NCBI RefSeq assembly: GCF_037023725.1
Contig: NZ_CP146077.1
Span: 3,447,001-3,511,000 of the forward strand
Direction of reading: 5' to 3'
Origin: Pseudomonas bubulae
GTDB lineage: Bacteria > Pseudomonadota > Gammaproteobacteria > Pseudomonadales > Pseudomonadaceae
Length of the DNA: 64,000 bases
Of the stretch, positions 1 to 9,832 are shown one piece after another (within the stretch, counting starts at the first letter, position 1; the number at the start of each line of letters is the position of its first letter). The notes under the pieces are model-generated. The model was not told the DNA's origin. It searched no databases and saw only the letters and a list, made by a program, of their open reading frames with translations. The translations under genes and the position numbers were made by a program.

Positions 1-999
1 GCCACCCTGCTGAGCCGCCCCTCAGCCGGGCGACTGGTCGACAGCATCGGCACCAAGCCCGCCATCGTGTATGGCTTGACCGGCATCGCCATCAGCGGCG
101 TGCTCACGTCCCTGGCCGTAGCGCTGCAAGACTGGCCACTGCTGAGCCTGGGCGTTTTGATTGTCGGCCGGGTATTTCTCGGCATTGCCCAGGGCCTGAT
201 CGGTGTCGGCACCATCACCTGGGGCATTGCCCAGGTGGGATCTCAACATACCGCCAGGGCTATCGGCTGGAATGGCATTGCGTCCTATGGCGCGATCGCC
301 ATTGGCGCGCCTCTGGGCGTGGTGATGGTCGACCGGCTGGGCTTTGCCATGCTGGGTGTAACCCTGTTGCTGCTGGCGCTGGCAGCCTTGGGGCTGATTC
401 GCAAAAAACCGGCAATCCCGGCGGTCGCTGGCGTGCGCCTGCCCTTTTGGTCAGTGTTTGGTCTGATTGCTCCCTATGGCATCACCCTGACCCTGGCCTC
501 TATTGGCTATGGCACGCTGACCACCTTTATCACCCTGTTTTATATTGACCAGGGCTGGGACGGGGCTGCGTATTGCCTGTCAGTATTTGGTGTGTGTTTT
601 ATCCTGGGCCGCCTGATCTTTACCAACAGCATCAGCCGCTTTGGTGGCTACAACGTGGCGATTGCCTGCATGAGCATCGAAACGCTGGGGCTGGTCATGC
701 TGTGGCTGGCACCCAGCACCGCATTTGCCCTGGCAGGGGCAGGGTTGACCGGCTTTGGCTTGTCCCTGGTGTACCCGGCCCTGGGTGTCGAAGCGGTCAA
801 GCAAGTGCCTGTTTCCAGCCGCGGCGCCGGGCTAAGTGCCTATGCCGTGTTTTTTGACCTGGCTCTGGCCATCGCGGGGCCGATCATGGGGGTTATAGCG
901 CTGAACATGGGGTACCCGTGGATATTCTTCAGTGCAGCGGTGATGTGCATTCTGGGATTACTGTTGAGCGTTTGGTTGTCAAACCGAAAAACGCGTTAA
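1..999 (+). CDS. MFS transporter, 5' end outside the window
   Basis: The reading frame is open from base 1, so the true start lies upstream. The visible first residues (RPSAGRLVDSIGTKPAIV) match the loop 2-3 motif A of major facilitator proteins (G-x-L-x-D-x-x-G-x-K), so about 60-70 residues of the first two helices are missing. The rest is a run of hydrophobic helices with a basic central loop (LIRKKPAI) between the two six-helix halves, ending in VWLSNRKTR. It is an inner-membrane transporter, perhaps a sugar or drug effluxer of the YfcJ/YhhS type, but the substrate cannot be told. A GTG at 67 is internal and is not a credible start. Confidence 0.85.
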   Translation, partial: ATLLSRPSAGRLVDSIGTKPAIVYGLTGIAISGVLTSLAVALQDWPLLSLGVLIVGRVFLGIAQGLIGVGTITWGIAQVGSQHTARAIGWNGIASYGAIAIGAPLGVVMVDRLGFAMLGVTLLLLALAALGLIRKKPAIPAVAGVRLPFWSVFGLIAPYGITLTLASIGYGTLTTFITLFYIDQGWDGAAYCLSVFGVCFILGRLIFTNSISRFGGYNVAIACMSIETLGLVMLWLAPSTAFALAGAGLTGFGLSLVYPALGVEAVKQVPVSSRGAGLSAYAVFFDLALAIAGPIMGVIALNMGYPWIFFSAAVMCILGLLLSVWLSNRKTR

Positions 1000-1146
1000 A
1001 ACTTCTTCTGACATGGCGAACTGATTACGCTCAGTAATAATCGGAAAAAGTTAAATCGTTTAGCCATCATTGTGCGAAGAGCACTTAGGGATATTATTTT
1101 CTGCGCTGTAATACCAATTATTTTGGATAACACTGCAGAGTATCAT

Positions 1147-1536
1147 ATGAAAAAGTATCTAACGATAATGGCAGTACCTTTTTTGTTCATGGGCCTGCAA
1201 GCAACAGCCCACGCGGAGTCCAAAGATTTTTATGACTTCCCGCCGGGATGGCCGTGCTGCCCGTTCAGTGATGCGAACCTTAAAACCAATATTCAGCCAA
1301 TGAAAAATGCCACTGACACGTTACTGCAAATTCAGGGCGTAACTTTCGACTGGAAGGACGGTGGCCGTAAAGATATCGGCGTTCTTGCCCAAAACGTACA
1401 AAAAGTTTATCCGCAGTTGGTGCGCGAGGATAACAATCAGTTACGCGTCGACTACGAGAAACTTGTCGCCCCCCTGATCGAATCAGTGCGCGAAATGGAT
1501 GCGCGTATCAAACAACTTGAAGCCGCGCAAAAATAG
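1147..1536 (+). CDS. small secreted protein with S74 intramolecular chaperone/protease domain
   Basis: The start was placed at ATG 1147 because it gives a clean signal peptide (MKKYLTIMAVPFLFMGLQATAHA, cleavage after residue 23); upstream in-frame codons add a non-signal extension. Residues 41-129 resemble the peptidase S74 domain found at the C-terminus of phage tail spikes, with SDANLKTNI holding the Ser-x4-Lys dyad (S41, K46), then GVTFDW, DIGVLAQNV and a C-terminal helix (LIESVREMDARIKQLE). In phage proteins this domain trimerises the fibre and cuts itself off at the Ser. Here only about 17 residues precede the Ser after signal removal. No phage genes are nearby. The function is unknown. 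Confidence 0.75.
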   Translation: MKKYLTIMAVPFLFMGLQATAHAESKDFYDFPPGWPCCPFSDANLKTNIQPMKNATDTLLQIQGVTFDWKDGGRKDIGVLAQNVQKVYPQLVREDNNQLRVDYEKLVAPLIESVREMDARIKQLEAAQK

Positions 1537-1538
1537 AA

Positions 1539-2609
1539 CTAACAGTGGCGAGCGCCCAACCGGCCAACAGGGCAAGTCTGGTGGTCGGTTGAAGCGGTTC
1601 TGCCCTGTGCTGCAGGTTCCAGGACCTTGCTGAAAAACCTCCCCGCCTCATAAATCAGGTCACGATGGATGTCTTCTCGATCAACCCCTTGAGCATCCGT
1701 GCATAAACCGGGCATAACCGCCATTTGCTCGTCGCTGCAGGGCGCCATGAAGACGAAGTGCCCGGCACCGGGGATCATCTTGAACTCAGGTTCCACGGGC
1801 AGCTTGCGCGCCAGGGCATCGGCATTCTTATCGGGAAACACCAACTGATCGTTGTCACCGCTGTACAGCAGCACAGGCACATTCACATCAGCCAGGGTTT
1901 GCCGGCCGAACATCAGGCTCAAAGGCGCCATCAGCAACAGGGCTTTTACGCGAGGGTTCGAGACAGCTACCAAGTCATCACGATCGGCGATCAACTCGCC
2001 CTTGGTAGTACAGGCATCACGGTCTTCAGGGCGTTCCTGGCAATAGCGGCGCAGTCGATCCAGGTCAGGCTGGGCGCCGGCCAGGATCAACGCCGTTTCG
2101 CCCCCTGCCGAGTAACCGATGACCCCTGCTTGATCGTCTTGCACATAGGGTGACAAATCGTGATCGGCCAGAGTCGCGCTGAGTGCAGCAGATATTTGCA
2201 TCGGCCGCCCATAAAGGTTACTCAGTGTGCCCAGACGGCTGTGATCCTTGTAATTGTCGCCAGGGTGCAGCACGGCGACTACTACAAACCCCTTGCGCGC
2301 CAATGAGGTGGCCAGGTCATGCAACGCCAGTGGCGTGCCGGTGTTTCCATGGGATAGCATCAGCAGCGGATAACGGCCCATGGCGATTTTCGCGCCTTCG
2401 GTGGCTTGCACTTCGTAGCTGCCCATCTTGCTGACGCCTTCGGGATCCGTGGAAGGATAAAAGGCAATGGCGCGCATGGGCTGATCGTCCAGCGGATCGA
2501 GAAAGCTCAGGCGATGAAAACCCGCGCTCCAGTGGTATCCGGGCTCAGCTTGCACCATGACAGGGCAACCTGCGATCAACAACACCAGTACCGCACACAG
2601 ACGCATCAT
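1539..2609 (-). CDS. secreted alpha/beta-hydrolase (dienelactone hydrolase / PAF-acetylhydrolase-like)
   Basis: The 356-residue protein starts with a signal peptide (LCAVLVLLIAGCPVMVQA) and is probably periplasmic; a Cys in the h-region could also make it a lipoprotein, although the lipobox is not convincing. The fold is shown by LLMLSHGNTG (oxyanion strand), GYSAGGETA (nucleophile elbow G-x-S-x-G), the acid strand VPVLLYSGDNDQLV and the late His in GAGHFVF, so the Ser-Asp-His triad is intact. It belongs with predicted dienelactone hydrolases. The substrate is unknown. It converges on the S74 gene with only a 2-base gap. Confidence 0.8.
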   Translation of the reverse strand: MMRLCAVLVLLIAGCPVMVQAEPGYHWSAGFHRLSFLDPLDDQPMRAIAFYPSTDPEGVSKMGSYEVQATEGAKIAMGRYPLLMLSHGNTGTPLALHDLATSLARKGFVVVAVLHPGDNYKDHSRLGTLSNLYGRPMQISAALSATLADHDLSPYVQDDQAGVIGYSAGGETALILAGAQPDLDRLRRYCQERPEDRDACTTKGELIADRDDLVAVSNPRVKALLLMAPLSLMFGRQTLADVNVPVLLYSGDNDQLVFPDKNADALARKLPVEPEFKMIPGAGHFVFMAPCSDEQMAVMPGLCTDAQGVDREDIHRDLIYEAGRFFSKVLEPAAQGRTASTDHQTCPVGRLGARHC

Positions 2610-2747
2610 GGAGGCTCACCTTCAACGGTGCATTGCTCGACAGCATCACACTCTGCACAACCCGGGCCAGACGCAAAAAACTCCGTACCCCGATCCTTTT
2701 ACAAAGACCAGAATACAGAGTTTAGACAGTGCTGCGCCTGAGATTGC

Positions 2748-3359
2748 TTACGCTGCGCTGAACAGATCCTGCTTGATATGCGCATGTGCATCGCTCATGG
2801 CTTTGCTGCGTACCTCGTCGCCATAGGCCAGGCCGTGGGCGCGGACAAATTCGACGTCGGTAATGCCCATGAAGCCCAGCATCACTTTCAAGTAATCTTC
2901 GTGAGCTACGCCGGTTTCCTGACCCGCATGCAGGCCACCGGAGGTCGATACCACTACTACTTTCTTGTTGCCGCACAGCCCTACAGGGCCGGCTTCGGTA
3001 TAACGAAAGGTCTGGCCAGCAACTGCGATGCGGTCAATCCAGGCCTTGAGCTGGGTTGGAATGGTGAAATTGTACATCGGCGCTGCAATCACCACCGCGT
3101 CAGCCGCGAGAAACTGGGCCAGGGTGTCAGCACTCAACTGGGCTTCGTGTTTTTGTGCCGCATCACGCAGCTCGGCCGGAGTACCGGCAGCCACCAGGGT
3201 AGCGGCCGAGAAATGCTCAATGGCTTCAGCGGCCAGGTCGCGGTAGCTGACCTCTACTTGTGGATCAGCAGCCTGCCATGCCTTGACCACTTCGCTGCTC
3301 AACTGACGGGATGCCGAGTTGTCGCCCAGAATGCTCGAATCGATATGCAACAGTTTCAT
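2748..3359 (-). CDS. azoR: FMN-dependent NADH:quinone oxidoreductase / azoreductase
   Basis: This 203-residue flavodoxin-like protein uses NAD(P)H and FMN for two-electron reduction of quinones and azo compounds in the cytoplasm. The start at 3359 yields [21 protein letters not shown], the AzoR N-terminus with the FMN phosphate loop. [17 protein letters not shown] and the later SxGG loop (VVSTSGGLH) are the family's flavin-contact segments. The length matches AzoR. It is divergently transcribed from a LysR-type gene, a common arrangement in which the regulator controls the reductase in response to electrophiles. Confidence 0.93.
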   Translation of the reverse strand: MKLLHIDSSILGDNSASRQLSSEVVKAWQAADPQVEVSYRDLAAEAIEHFSAATLVAAGTPAELRDAAQKHEAQLSADTLAQFLAADAVVIAAPMYNFTIPTQLKAWIDRIAVAGQTFRYTEAGPVGLCGNKKVVVVSTSGGLHAGQETGVAHEDYLKVMLGFMGITDVEFVRAHGLAYGDEVRSKAMSDAHAHIKQDLFSAA

Positions 3360-3431
3360 GGTGATCTCCAGATGATGACCGCCTCTGGGCGATCTCGATG
3401 GAGGGGATACTACCAATGAAAGCAATCGACG

Positions 3432-3447
3432 ATAAGTTGGCCATTAT
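3432..3447. promoter_or_regulatory. candidate LysR-type operator between azoR and its regulator
   Basis: ATAA-N8-TTAT is an inverted repeat that contains the T-N11-A spacing used by LysR-type regulators. It lies in the 126-base divergent spacer. It is short, so the assignment is tentative. Confidence 0.3.
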
Positions 3448-3485
3448 GCGATAGTTCGTCCCACCTGCAGGACAGTGAGCACGCC

Positions 3486-4394
3486 ATGCAAGACCTTAAC
3501 GACCTTTACTATTTCGCCAAGGTGGTCGAATCCGGTGGCTTCGCTGCTGCCGGACGATTGCTGGGCATCCCCAAGTCACGTCTGTCGCGGCGCGTGGCCG
3601 AACTTGAAGAGCGTCTGGGCGCCCGCTTGCTGCAGCGCACCACACGTCAGCTCAAGCTGACCGCTGTGGGCGAGCGTTATCTGCGCCATTGCCAGGCCAT
3701 GTTGCTGGAAGCCGAAATGGCCGACGAAGCCGTTGCCAGCATGTCCAGCGAGCCACGCGGCCCCTTGCGTGTGTCGTGCCCCGTGGGGCTGGCCCATGAA
3801 TTTATGCCCGGGGTGATCAGTTCCTTTCTGCAGGCCTATCCCCTGGTGCAGCTGGAGGTCAACCTGCTCAACCGTCGCGTCGATCTGGTCACCGACGGCA
3901 TCGATGTGGCCTTACGGGTGCGCGAAGAAGGCGATGAAGACCCGTCGCTGGTCACGCGGCGCCTGCGTCAGGCCCGCACCGTGATGGTAGCCACCCCCGA
4001 GTTTGCCCGTAATTGGCCGGTTGATAGCCCTGAAGACCTGAAAAAAATCCCGCTGCTGGGAGCGCTCGAGGCCGATCGCATGGTTCACTTGCGCATGCTC
4101 GACGAGCACGGCAAGGGCTGCAACCTGGTGCTTGAAGCACGCCTGGGGGTTGACGATTTTATCGTGCGCAAAGCTTGCACCTTGGCCGGCCTGGGTTTCA
4201 CCGTGTTGCCCATGATGTATTGCGAGCAGGAGCTGCAAGACGGCCAGCTTGTTCAACTATTGCCCAAATGGACCCTGCCCGGTGGCTGGCTGCACGCAGT
4301 GTATCCCCACAGACGCGGGGTGATACCAGCCGTGCGGGCCTGGATCGACCACCTGGTTGAGTCATTCGAAAGCTGTGGAGACAAACTGCTATGA
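3486..4394 (+). CDS. LysR-family transcriptional regulator
   Basis: The 302-residue protein has an N-terminal winged helix-turn-helix (residues about 5-62: FAKVVESGGFAAAGRLLGIPKSRLSRRVAELEERLGARLL is the family core) and a periplasmic-binding-protein-like effector domain from about residue 90 (GPLRVSCPVGLAHEF). It is divergent from azoR, so its likely role is control of that gene and of itself. Its last four bases overlap the start of the YjbR-like gene, suggesting cotranscription. The effector is unknown. Confidence 0.92.
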   Translation: MQDLNDLYYFAKVVESGGFAAAGRLLGIPKSRLSRRVAELEERLGARLLQRTTRQLKLTAVGERYLRHCQAMLLEAEMADEAVASMSSEPRGPLRVSCPVGLAHEFMPGVISSFLQAYPLVQLEVNLLNRRVDLVTDGIDVALRVREEGDEDPSLVTRRLRQARTVMVATPEFARNWPVDSPEDLKKIPLLGALEADRMVHLRMLDEHGKGCNLVLEARLGVDDFIVRKACTLAGLGFTVLPMMYCEQELQDGQLVQLLPKWTLPGGWLHAVYPHRRGVIPAVRAWIDHLVESFESCGDKLL

Positions 4395-4744
4395 CCGCAA
4401 TGACCAAACAGGATGTAGCCGAATTCTGCCGAAACCTGCCGGGCGCTCAGGAAGCAGTGAAATGGGGTGGGGTCGAGGTTTTTTTTATCGACGACAGCAA
4501 GATGTTTGCCCTGTTCAACCTCAACAGCAACGGGCTTTCGTTCAAGGTCGAGAAAGAACTGTTTCTGGGCTACATCGATCGGCCGGGTATACGCCCGTCG
4601 CCTTATCTGGCGCGAGCGTACTGGATCAATATGCAAGCACCTTATCCGATGGGCGCTGAAGAGCTGCAGGACCTGTTGCGCCGTTCCCACCAACTGGTGG
4701 TGGGAAAACTGGCGAAAAAACGTCAGATCGGTTTACTGCTGTAA
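4391..4744 (+). CDS. MmcQ/YjbR family protein
   Basis: The 117-residue protein carries the CyaY-like YjbR fold signature: an N-terminal helix with FCRNLPGAQEAVKWGGVEVFFID, a strand with KMFALFNL, and a C-terminal helix ending in RRSHQLVVGKLAKKRQ. Members are small cytoplasmic proteins proposed to bind DNA, but no clear function is established. It overlaps the LysR gene by ATGA and its end overlaps the convergent DUF1294 gene by 12 bases. Confidence 0.88.
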   Translation: MTAMTKQDVAEFCRNLPGAQEAVKWGGVEVFFIDDSKMFALFNLNSNGLSFKVEKELFLGYIDRPGIRPSPYLARAYWINMQAPYPMGAEELQDLLRRSHQLVVGKLAKKRQIGLLL

Positions 4745-5149
4745 CCGCAACAGCGGGAGAAACGACCTGTTCAGGAACAGGACGTCGATCCATACCACCT
4801 GATGCACAGCCACAATCAACCAGAACAACAGCTGATAAGACAATTTGCGGGTTTTGTGGCGAAACATTTGTTGCGCCACCAGTGCCCCTGGCCAACCGCC
4901 CAGCAGCTCAACCCCGTGCAAGACTTTCTCCGGCGTGCGCCACTGACCAGCCGCGGCCTGTTGCTTGTCGTAGCGGTACAGGCCGAACGCCAGCAGGCTG
5001 GCCACTGCATAGGCCAGCAGCGGCAGCGGGCTGCCCCCGGTGAGCAACACGCTCACCGAGCCACCCATCGGCAAGGCGCACAGCACTAGCAATACCAGCA
5101 ACTTGAGCTTCAAGCCACGCACCGGTGCGCCGTTATGCCCATTCCTCAC
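4733..5149 (-). CDS. DUF1294 membrane protein
   Basis: The 138-residue protein has about four hydrophobic segments and the DUF1294 hallmark [11 protein letters not shown] followed by [36 protein letters not shown]. Many relatives carry an N-terminal cold-shock domain, which is absent here. It is predicted to sit in the inner membrane; the function is unknown. Its start overlaps the uppP stop by four bases, so the two are probably cotranscribed. Confidence 0.88.
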   Translation of the reverse strand: MRNGHNGAPVRGLKLKLLVLLVLCALPMGGSVSVLLTGGSPLPLLAYAVASLLAFGLYRYDKQQAAAGQWRTPEKVLHGVELLGGWPGALVAQQMFRHKTRKLSYQLLFWLIVAVHQVVWIDVLFLNRSFLPLLRLQQ

Positions 5150-5976
5150 GCTGCAGCTGCCGTCCAGTCAATCCAGCCGAACTGCCAGGTGGCCAGGATC
5201 AACAGGCCAAAACCAATACGATACCAGGCAAAAGCGGCATAGCTGTGATTGGAAATAAACTTCAGCAAGGCGCGTACTGCGATCATGGCGAAGATAAACG
5301 AGGTGACAAAACCTATCGCGAAGACCGGCAGGTCGTCAGGCTGGAACAGATGACGGTACTTGTAGCCGGAGTAAACCGCAGCACCGACCATGGTCGGCAT
5401 GGCCAGGAAGAATGAGAACTCGGTGGCCGCCTTGCGCGACAGACCAAACAGCAGGCCGCCGATAATGGTCGAACCCGAGCGCGAAGTGCCGGGAATCATC
5501 GCCAGACACTGGGCAAAGCCGATTTTCACCGCGTCTTTCCAGGTCATGTCGTCCACGGTTTCAGCGCGAATCACATGCTGGCGGCGCTCGGCCCACAGCA
5601 TGATCACACCGCCAATCACCAGGGCCGTGGCCACGGTAATCGGGTTGAACAGGTACTCGTGGATCACATCGGCAAAAATCACCCCCAGCACCACCGCCGG
5701 CATCACCGCGATAATCAGGTTGATGGTGAAACGACGTGCCTCGGGCTTGGTGGGCAAACCAACGACAACATCGATGATCTTGCGGCGAAACTCCCAGACC
5801 ACAGCCAAAATCGCACCCAGCTGGATGATGATGTTGAATGCCATCGCCCGCTCGCCGCCAAAGTTGAGCAAGTCGGCCACAATAATCTGGTGGCCCGTAC
5901 TCGAGATCGGCAAAAACTCCGTCAAGCCTTCAACGACGCCCAAAATCAACGCCTGAGCGGCAGTCCAAAGATCCAT
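5146..5976 (-). CDS. uppP: undecaprenyl-diphosphatase
   Basis: UppP (BacA) dephosphorylates undecaprenyl pyrophosphate to recycle the lipid carrier for peptidoglycan and O-antigen; raised dosage gives bacitracin resistance. The 276-residue polytopic protein shows both family motifs: [14 protein letters not shown] near residue 17-30 and [13 protein letters not shown] near residue 160-172. The length agrees with the family. A 283-base spacer separates it from the divergent chemoreceptor gene; no gene was found in that spacer. Confidence 0.95.
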   Translation of the reverse strand: MDLWTAAQALILGVVEGLTEFLPISSTGHQIIVADLLNFGGERAMAFNIIIQLGAILAVVWEFRRKIIDVVVGLPTKPEARRFTINLIIAVMPAVVLGVIFADVIHEYLFNPITVATALVIGGVIMLWAERRQHVIRAETVDDMTWKDAVKIGFAQCLAMIPGTSRSGSTIIGGLLFGLSRKAATEFSFFLAMPTMVGAAVYSGYKYRHLFQPDDLPVFAIGFVTSFIFAMIAVRALLKFISNHSYAAFAWYRIGFGLLILATWQFGWIDWTAAAA

Positions 5977-6259
5977 TATTCCCCCATAAAGCCCTGCCTC
6001 ATGCAGAGCTGATTAGTCTTGATTAAGGTGTTGCAGCCACGGCTCCGGAGCAGGACAAAAGTGCGACATGCGCCCCGACGCGCTGTGAAAAAACTGTCAG
6101 AAATCAATAAAGATGAAGCTTTGCCAATTTCGGCCGAGATCCTATCAGACACGTTCCACTTTCGCTGCTATGACATGAGCTCGGTCTCGTCTGACAGGCA
6201 AGTCTGAAAAAAGTTGTTCTGTGAATCACCACAAGAAGAAAAACCAGGAGTGAGCCTTT

Positions 6260-7894
6260 ATGAATACCCTGCGCGGGTTATCCATCAGCCGACGTTTATG
6301 GCTGATCTTGATTGTGGCCATGGCCATGCTGCTGGCGTTGGGATTGCTGATGCTAAAACAGATACATGACGATTTGTATGAAGGTAAAGCCCAGAAAACC
6401 CGGCACGTGGTACAAGCGGCCAGCGGGGTACTCAACTATTACCAGGGCCTGGAAGCTGCCGGCAGCTTGAGCCGTGAAGCCGCGCAACAGCAGGCGCTGA
6501 CCGTGATCAGCCAGCTGCGCTATGACCACGATGACTATTTCTGGATCAATGACCTGCGCCCTTATATGGTCATGCACCCCACCAACCCCAAACTCGATGG
6601 CAAAGACCTGTCGGCCATCAAGGACCCGGACGGCTTTGCGATTTTCAACGAGATGGCCAGCCTGGCCAAAAGCAAAGGTTCGGGCATGGTGGACTACCGC
6701 TGGCCAAAACCGGGCGCCGAAGCGCCTGTGCAAAAAACCTCTTATGTACAACTGTTCGAGCCGTGGGGCTGGGTAATAGGCTCGGGCGTGTATATCGACG
6801 ACATGCAGGCCGAGTTCCGCGCTCAAGCCTGGAAAGCCAGTTGGGCTGGCCTTGGCATCGCGTTGATCATGGCGCTGCTGGTGACCCTGATTGCTCGCAG
6901 CATCGTGCGACCGCTGCAAGAGGCCGTGCAGGCCATGGCCAATATCGCCAGTGGTGAAAGCGACCTGACCCGAAGCCTGGATACCCACGGCCGTGATGAG
7001 GTCACTTTACTGGCCCATCATTTCAATGCCTTTACCGCCAAGCTGCGCAATGTGATCAGCCATTTACAGGCCACTGCCACGGCACTCGACCAGTCCTCCA
7101 CGGAACTGGGCAGTGACGCCAGCGCCGCGCAACAGCGCAGCCAGCAGCAAGCCCTGCAAATGGATCAGGTGGCCACGGCGATCAACGAAGTCACCTATGC
7201 CGTGCAAGATGTGGCGAAAAACGCCGAGCACGCAGCCAGCGAAATGCGCGGTGCGCAGTCACAAGCCGAGCTTGGACAGCAGAATATCGATACCAGCCTG
7301 GAACAGATCGGCCAGCTGTCCGCCACCATCCATCAGGCCGTCGAGGTGATCCGCACCCTGGCCACGCAAAGCAGCGAAATTGGCAGCGTGCTTGAAGTGA
7401 TCCGCTCGATTGCCGAGCAAACCAACCTGCTGGCCCTCAACGCTGCGATCGAAGCAGCCCGCGCCGGTGAGCAGGGTCGGGGTTTTGCGGTGGTGGCGGA
7501 CGAGGTTCGACTACTGGCCCAGCGCACGCAAAAATCCACGGCCGAAATCCAGACCATGATCGAAGGCCTGCAAAAACACTCGGAAGCCGCCGTCAACGTG
7601 ATCGGCAGCAGCAGTCGCGCCTCCCAGCTGACCATCGAACAGGCCACCCAGGCCGGGCAGAGCCTGACCAGCATCGGCCAGGCCCTGAGCAACCTCAACG
7701 ACCTCAATGCCTCGATAGCCAGCGCTACCCTGCAACAGGCCCATGTCGTGGAAGACATCAACCTGAATGTGACCCAGGCCGCCGAACTGTCCCAAGGCAC
7801 CGCCCTGGCGGCAGAGCAATCAAGCGCTGCCAGTGCCCACCTCAAGGAGCTCAGCGTGCAGCTCAATGGGCTGTTACGTCAGTTTAAGGTTTAG
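6260..7894 (+). CDS. methyl-accepting chemotaxis protein with single-Cache sensor
   Basis: The 544-residue chemoreceptor has a first membrane helix (about 12-32), a periplasmic Cache-type domain (about 35-190, with the [12 protein letters not shown] and [14 protein letters not shown] signatures), a second helix (about 195-215), a HAMP domain starting at [14 protein letters not shown] and a cytoplasmic signalling hairpin whose tip reads [20 protein letters not shown]. No C-terminal CheR/CheB tether pentapeptide is seen (it ends LLRQFKV). GGAG nine bases before the ATG supports the start. Single-Cache domains of this type often bind small organic acids, but the ligand here is unknown. Confidence 0.95.
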   Translation: MNTLRGLSISRRLWLILIVAMAMLLALGLLMLKQIHDDLYEGKAQKTRHVVQAASGVLNYYQGLEAAGSLSREAAQQQALTVISQLRYDHDDYFWINDLRPYMVMHPTNPKLDGKDLSAIKDPDGFAIFNEMASLAKSKGSGMVDYRWPKPGAEAPVQKTSYVQLFEPWGWVIGSGVYIDDMQAEFRAQAWKASWAGLGIALIMALLVTLIARSIVRPLQEAVQAMANIASGESDLTRSLDTHGRDEVTLLAHHFNAFTAKLRNVISHLQATATALDQSSTELGSDASAAQQRSQQQALQMDQVATAINEVTYAVQDVAKNAEHAASEMRGAQSQAELGQQNIDTSLEQIGQLSATIHQAVEVIRTLATQSSEIGSVLEVIRSIAEQTNLLALNAAIEAARAGEQGRGFAVVADEVRLLAQRTQKSTAEIQTMIEGLQKHSEAAVNVIGSSSRASQLTIEQATQAGQSLTSIGQALSNLNDLNASIASATLQQAHVVEDINLNVTQAAELSQGTALAAEQSSAASAHLKELSVQLNGLLRQFKV

Positions 7895-7908
7895 AGGTAT
7901 CTGCAAGC

Positions 7909-7941
7909 GGCAAGTGACAAGCAGCACGCTTGAAGCTTGCC
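7909..7941. terminator. hairpin between chemoreceptor and lipase genes
   Basis: Arms GGCAAGTGACAAGC (7909-7922) and GCTTGAAGCTTGCC (7928-7941) pair at most positions across a 5-base loop. The hairpin lies between two convergent genes and may end transcripts from both sides. There is no strong T tract, so the call is moderate. Confidence 0.45.
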
Positions 7942-7956
7942 CCTTGCAACTCGCCG

Positions 7957-9807
7957 TCAGGCGATGACAATGTCCGTGCTCGCCAGGGAGGCCAGCCCTA
8001 CACCCACCAGGGTCACCGAGTCGCTGCCAAAGCTGAGCACGGTGTCATGCCCCGTCGCGCTGGCATGGGCCCGGTAGTCCGCGTTGTAGCCACCATCCAC
8101 CCCCAGGAATACCAACTTGTCACTGGGCTGGTAGCCCAGCAGTGTGTCGTTGCCAAAATGACCGCTGAACACAAAGGTGTTATTACCGCCTGCCGACTCC
8201 AGCAGGTCATTGCCTGCGCCGCCAACAAACACCGTATTGCCGTGCAAACCGATCAAGTGATCGTTGCCGCCCTGCCCCAGCAGCCAGTCACCCTGCTCAA
8301 CGGCCGTGAGGGTACTGTCCGCAGCCCCTGCCTTGACCGAGTGAGTGTAATCAGTGCGGTCTTTGCCGGCCCACAGCCCCTGATCATCAACTCGATGGCT
8401 GACTTCGCGGTGGGTCAGGCCCAGCCAGGCGGGCTCTTCGGTTATCAGGAAACTGATATCACGGGCAATAGTGATCCCGCCGTGGCTATCGCGCACATAC
8501 AAGGCGCCCTGCCCGTCATTGACCACATCCACGCGGCTCAACGATTGTTGCAAGTCCAGCGTATTGACGCCTTTGCCACCCAGAATGATGTTGTAGCCGC
8601 CACTGTCACGGAAGGTGTCATTGCCGTCGCGACCTTCCAGGAAGTCATTGCCGCGCCCCCCCTGAATCAAGTCATTACCGTCGCTGCCTATGATAAAGGT
8701 GCTGCCCTTGTGCGGTTCGGCGTTGCGATTGAGGTCCTGGACCCAGGTGTTTTCCCGTGCCGGACTGGACAAGTTGGCGACCACAATGGTCGAGTCCTTT
8801 TCGGTCAGGTCATAAAACGCCGAGTCGAGAATCCGCGTCATGCCGCTTTCATAGCCACTGGGCAAGTGGGTGATCCAGGTCGAAATATTAGCAATCGAAA
8901 AGGGCATCAGATTCCACGCGGTGGACGCGTAGTGATCATTGAAACTGACAATATTGTTGGTGGCGGATGGCTGATGCGCGTCATGCACGCCCAGCGACGA
9001 CAGATTGAAATCCGAACCATTGAGGGCACGGAACACCGGGTCGTTCTCGTAGCCGATATTGAGCACGTTGTCGGTGCTTTCGCTCTGGGTGGGTGAAGCA
9101 AAGGCTATGTACTTTGAGTCGCGATAAAACCCCGCCCAATGATCGCCACTCAGGTCTGCCAGGCTGTTGACGGCCAGGCCGCCAAGGCTGTGGCCACTGA
9201 CCAGTACGTCGCTGCCGCTCAACCCTTGCGCGCTGGCAAAGGTCGCCACTTTGCCCAGGAGCATGTCAAACGCGTTGGCGCTGTAGTTTTTAGCGTAATC
9301 GGCAGGCCCGATCGCTGCCAGCAAATCGCTGATGGCATCGCCGATGGAATCGCTAATCAGCGACTCACGCGGTCCGCTGGTGCCGCGAAAACCGATACCG
9401 ATGGAAGTCAGTTGGCCATCGGCTGCGTACTTGCCGAGGATCTCCACCTGGGCAGTGCCGTAGCCGGCTTTTTCACCAAAAAAAGTCCCGCGCTGATCGA
9501 CTTTGCCTGTGTAGCCCAACTGTTCTGCACTGATAGGGGTCCACCCGGCTTTTTCGACCGCCTCGCGGGCAAGCTTTTCCGAATCGGGGTTCCAGGGAAT
9601 CCCCGGCACTACCCCTTGGGCATCGGTACCGCCGAGCAAGGCCTTGACCAGTGTGGCAGGCAGCCCGGTGCCAAGACCATGTTGCTGGTAACCCACGGCA
9701 AAGCCGTTGTCCAGGTTGTGATAGCTGTACAGCATGATTGCCATCGCATCCTTGAACTGTGTTGCCGATACGCTGGAACCCACATCCTTGTAGTCAAACA
9801 CTGCCAT
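7957..9807 (-). CDS. lipA: RTX lipase / polyurethanase (lipase family I.3)
   Basis: This secreted triacylglycerol lipase is 616 residues from ATG 9807, the start giving MAVFDYKDVG, the conserved N-terminus of family I.3; longer frames run into aprF. GHSLGG holds the catalytic Ser. From about residue 360 there are two blocks of glycine-rich Ca-binding RTX repeats (GSDGNDLIQGGRGNDFLEG; GGNDHLIG and GGAGNDLLES). It ends in DIVIA, the hydrophobic C-terminal signal of type I secretion, and has no N-terminal signal peptide. The length is that of PueA-type polyurethanases rather than the about 476-residue TliA type. It is the last gene of the apr operon, so AprDEF probably exports it. Confidence 0.93.
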   Translation of the reverse strand: MAVFDYKDVGSSVSATQFKDAMAIMLYSYHNLDNGFAVGYQQHGLGTGLPATLVKALLGGTDAQGVVPGIPWNPDSEKLAREAVEKAGWTPISAEQLGYTGKVDQRGTFFGEKAGYGTAQVEILGKYAADGQLTSIGIGFRGTSGPRESLISDSIGDAISDLLAAIGPADYAKNYSANAFDMLLGKVATFASAQGLSGSDVLVSGHSLGGLAVNSLADLSGDHWAGFYRDSKYIAFASPTQSESTDNVLNIGYENDPVFRALNGSDFNLSSLGVHDAHQPSATNNIVSFNDHYASTAWNLMPFSIANISTWITHLPSGYESGMTRILDSAFYDLTEKDSTIVVANLSSPARENTWVQDLNRNAEPHKGSTFIIGSDGNDLIQGGRGNDFLEGRDGNDTFRDSGGYNIILGGKGVNTLDLQQSLSRVDVVNDGQGALYVRDSHGGITIARDISFLITEEPAWLGLTHREVSHRVDDQGLWAGKDRTDYTHSVKAGAADSTLTAVEQGDWLLGQGGNDHLIGLHGNTVFVGGAGNDLLESAGGNNTFVFSGHFGNDTLLGYQPSDKLVFLGVDGGYNADYRAHASATGHDTVLSFGSDSVTLVGVGLASLASTDIVIA

Positions 9808-9832
9808 GGTTTTTCTCTCTTCGTTGATCAAA

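Noticed and set aside
1072..1146. Longer start for the S74 protein
   Set aside because: It would place 25 residues before a good signal peptide and destroy export; ATG 1147 fits.
7930..9096. 388-codon open frame antisense to the lipase gene
   Set aside because: The opposite strand encodes clear lipase and RTX motifs; the antisense product is rich in odd repeats copied from the RTX coding sequence.
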